Below, in pieces: positions 61,709 through 64,000 of a DNA stretch of 64,000 nucleotides. The notes below the pieces were generated by a model. That model was not told where the DNA came from and ran no database searches. It worked only from the letters and a program-made list of their open reading frames with translations. This DNA is from Eretmocerus hayati. Its lineage: Eukaryota; Arthropoda; Insecta; Hymenoptera; Aphelinidae. Positions within the stretch are counted from its first letter, which is position 1; every line of letters starts with the position of its first letter. The stretch covers positions 2,728,001 to 2,792,000 of the forward strand of contig CM056743.1 in NCBI GenBank assembly GCA_029851415.1, given 5' to 3'. The position numbers and the translations under genes are program-made.

Positions 61709-64000
61709 TTCGTCTGCTGCGGAGGCTCGGTCGCGCGTCGTCGGCTTCATTGACCGCACGACGTTTGAGGTTAGACTTGATTTCGGGATCCGCATAATGA
61801 CGACAAGTCTCGCAAGTCGGCAATAACTATTACTCCGTGATCTCTGTGATTTTTGTCTACTCGGAGAGTGTTATTTATTAGTAGATTTGGTGCGTTGATT
61901 ATATTATTCGTTTCGAACGTCATTGTAAACATGACACGCAGATACAACACATGCACGCGGGCGCTCGGGCACGCTCGGCCATGTCGCTCGGCTTTTTCCG
62001 GAGCGTTTGAATCGTTGCAAATATTGAACGATTTACAATAATTTATTACTCGCAGTCCGTGCATATAAAAATTTTGGAAAAAATAATTACTTTATAAATC
62101 GTACCTCGTCTTTCTGTTGAAATTAAAATTGAAAAACATGCAAGTTCCTTATTCTTACTTTTAGTTTCTCAAAATTTATTTTTGATCGTCTGTGCGCAAA
62201 TGAGTCATTTGCACACTGTTTTTCGCTCTTCATTTGCTCACAGAAGATCAAAAACCATAGTATGACACTCGGGTGCAATGGTTTTCGCTTTCTCGTGACT
62301 ATTTAGACCCTCGCCTTGTATCATAATATTATACTATTTCGCTTCCAAAGAAAGTTTCTACACTAATTTTTCGGAATATAAATTCAAATTCCAAAGATCG
62401 GTTGAGGAACTGTTTGACTGGAATCTGTTCAAATGAAAAATTCTAAATCCAATTTCCTGACAGTTGGCTACTGACTTTTTTTTATTGCATTGTTGAAAAA
62501 GTACGGGTACATACTTTTCATTACTATTCTTCGATCTTTCCGTATTCATCTTGCTATATTTTCACTAAAAACCTTCTAAAATTATCACATGGATTCTTTT
62601 TGATTATTTGAATCTTGATTTGGATGATTGTTATGAATCTAAATGAGATCCAAAACCACGTTTCAATACAAGTATGCAAAAATTGATTTCATATGCTTCG
62701 GACAATATTTTTGATAAACTGTTAGTAGAAATCCATGACTTGTGCACAATTACATTTTCACGCATGGCATTTCAAAATATGCATTAAATGAACAAACAAA
62801 CTGTCAGCCAAACAAGATTGTCTTTTGCATTCTCATTATAAGGCATACTAATATTATCTGATCAAAATTGAGGTTAGAAATTAGAAAAATTAGTTGATTT
62901 ATCAACATGCCAATGATCACAATTCAATTGATTCGGCGATCTTTACCCTCAGATAAGACTTTGAAATTTATTCAATACCATTTTAGGTAGCACTTATAAG
63001 TCGACCGTGGCTTCAATTGAGTAACGTTGATACTATCCAAGAACAATATCATATAATACAGCAGTCCATACGGGTTTCGAGCTGATAACTTGGTATTGCA
63101 AGAAATGCACGTTGTGCACATTATAATAACATATATAACATCAAGATCATATCTACTTCAAGATCTCGCTTTTGTGAGGTGAGCAAGCCAAGCAAGCGAA
63201 TAACCGCAACGGTGTGATGCGAGTGCATTCCAGAAGTGAGTGTTGAAAAATCAAAGGCACTTGCGAGCGCCATTGCAATCTGTGTATGCCAAGGTTCGGT
63301 TCTTACCTGACGTGTGGAACGGATTCCTTTATAGATTTTTACTCAAGACTGTAAGATAATATTGCACCCATAATGGGATTCTTGATCTTGTGTGCATGGG
63401 GAACGGCAAAATAGTGCACGACGACCTACAGATATTATCACAGTGGGTGGGGGTAATTTTGGCGCTACAACGTCATTAAAACTTGAGTAAAACGAAAGGT
63501 CAGTTTTCGTCAATCCAAAGGGTCTATGTAACTGATTTTGAATGTTTCGCTATCCAAGAGCACGAAAAGTTCGAAAACTCGTTGTCTGTAGGGTAAAAAA
63601 TTGTCATGCGTTTACAGAAAATTTCTATTTAGGAATCGAAAATGGCTTGGATGACTGTTCAATATCTATACAAATTAAAATAAACTTAAAAAATGCAACA
63701 GACGTGTTGACGGTAGAAAAATACAAAAAAAAAACAGATAACTCAACCATAATCGTGTCAATTTATATGCATCATCAGACGAAATGTCTGTCTGTATGAT
63801 GTTTCAATCATAAGCAAATTCAAATATCACGAACGAATAATGAGAATCCAGAGGGCATCAAAGTAAATTGCATGACAGAGTCTTCTGTGAACATCTCAAA
63901 CTCAAAGCAGAATTGACCGTGCCCTTGGGAGTTGAACAGGATCTCCCGTACACTCCATGATTGCCATACTCTTGACTATGACTCGTCGGTCCAGTTCTTG
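61709..64000. other. Right end of the window, no supported gene
   Basis: The CpG-richer start (61710-61780) could be a transcription start region for a gene beyond the window. No exon is recognised. The last 80 bp contain GGGAGTTGAACAGGATCTCC, vaguely like a tRNA T-arm, but no cloverleaf could be drawn. Confidence 0.35.
62179..62254. repeat. Hairpin with embedded AP-1-type site
   Basis: The left arm TTTTTGATCGTCTGTGCGCA (62179 on) pairs with the right arm ending ACAGAAGATCAAAAA at 62254. Just inside the left arm AAATGAGTCATTT is a palindrome around TGAGTCA (62201-62207), the AP-1/bZIP consensus. Confidence 0.6.

Noticed and set aside
63915..64000. tRNA-like T-arm at the right edge
   Set aside because: No acceptor stem, D-arm or anticodon arm could be paired convincingly.

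Overview
The window looks like nuclear DNA from an insect, most plausibly a hymenopteran. It is AT-rich, its genes are split by short GT-AG introns, and its house-keeping proteins (TIM44, VPS28, NudC) resemble insect orthologues from memory. No search could be run, so the order is an inference and no species is proposed.

Layout. Genes lie only in the first 24.3 kb. TIM44 (265-2080, +, 5' end missing) is followed by VPS28 (3400-4237, + , with a non-coding first exon near 3010-3157). After a transposon-rich gap comes a secreted-type trypsin-like serine protease with thrombospondin type-1-like modules (17003-21927, +, signal-peptide exon not found). The C-terminal half of NudC (22683-24285, -) converges on the protease. 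The genes do not form a pathway: mitochondrial import, ESCRT-I sorting, extracellular proteolysis and the dynein/Hsp90 co-chaperone system are simply neighbours.

From 24.3 kb to the end I find no convincing host coding gene. The rest is intergenic or very large intron sequence full of mobile DNA. It includes a decayed hAT element with intact 8-bp target duplication (38365-40296) and two near-identical 3.37-kb repeats 39,131 bp apart (6265-9634 and 45396-48765). Long fold-back palindromes lie at 8934-9634, 18411-19391, 41151-43160, 47873-48957, 53965-54758 and 59242-59578. Two TTAA-bounded elements lie at 11481-11730 and 30589-31113. A 180-bp satellite (about 57230-58800) carries an internal ~28-bp CGTAYG rhythm. 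Several MITE-sized inverted-repeat elements and microsatellites complete the picture.

The most distinctive property is the density of long inverted repeats: at least six hairpins with arms of about 130 to 930 bp in 64 kb, two of them with TA dinucleotides at both ends as expected of Tc1/mariner-type elements. If transcribed, these would fold into long double-stranded RNA. No CRISPR, rRNA or convincing tRNA gene was seen.
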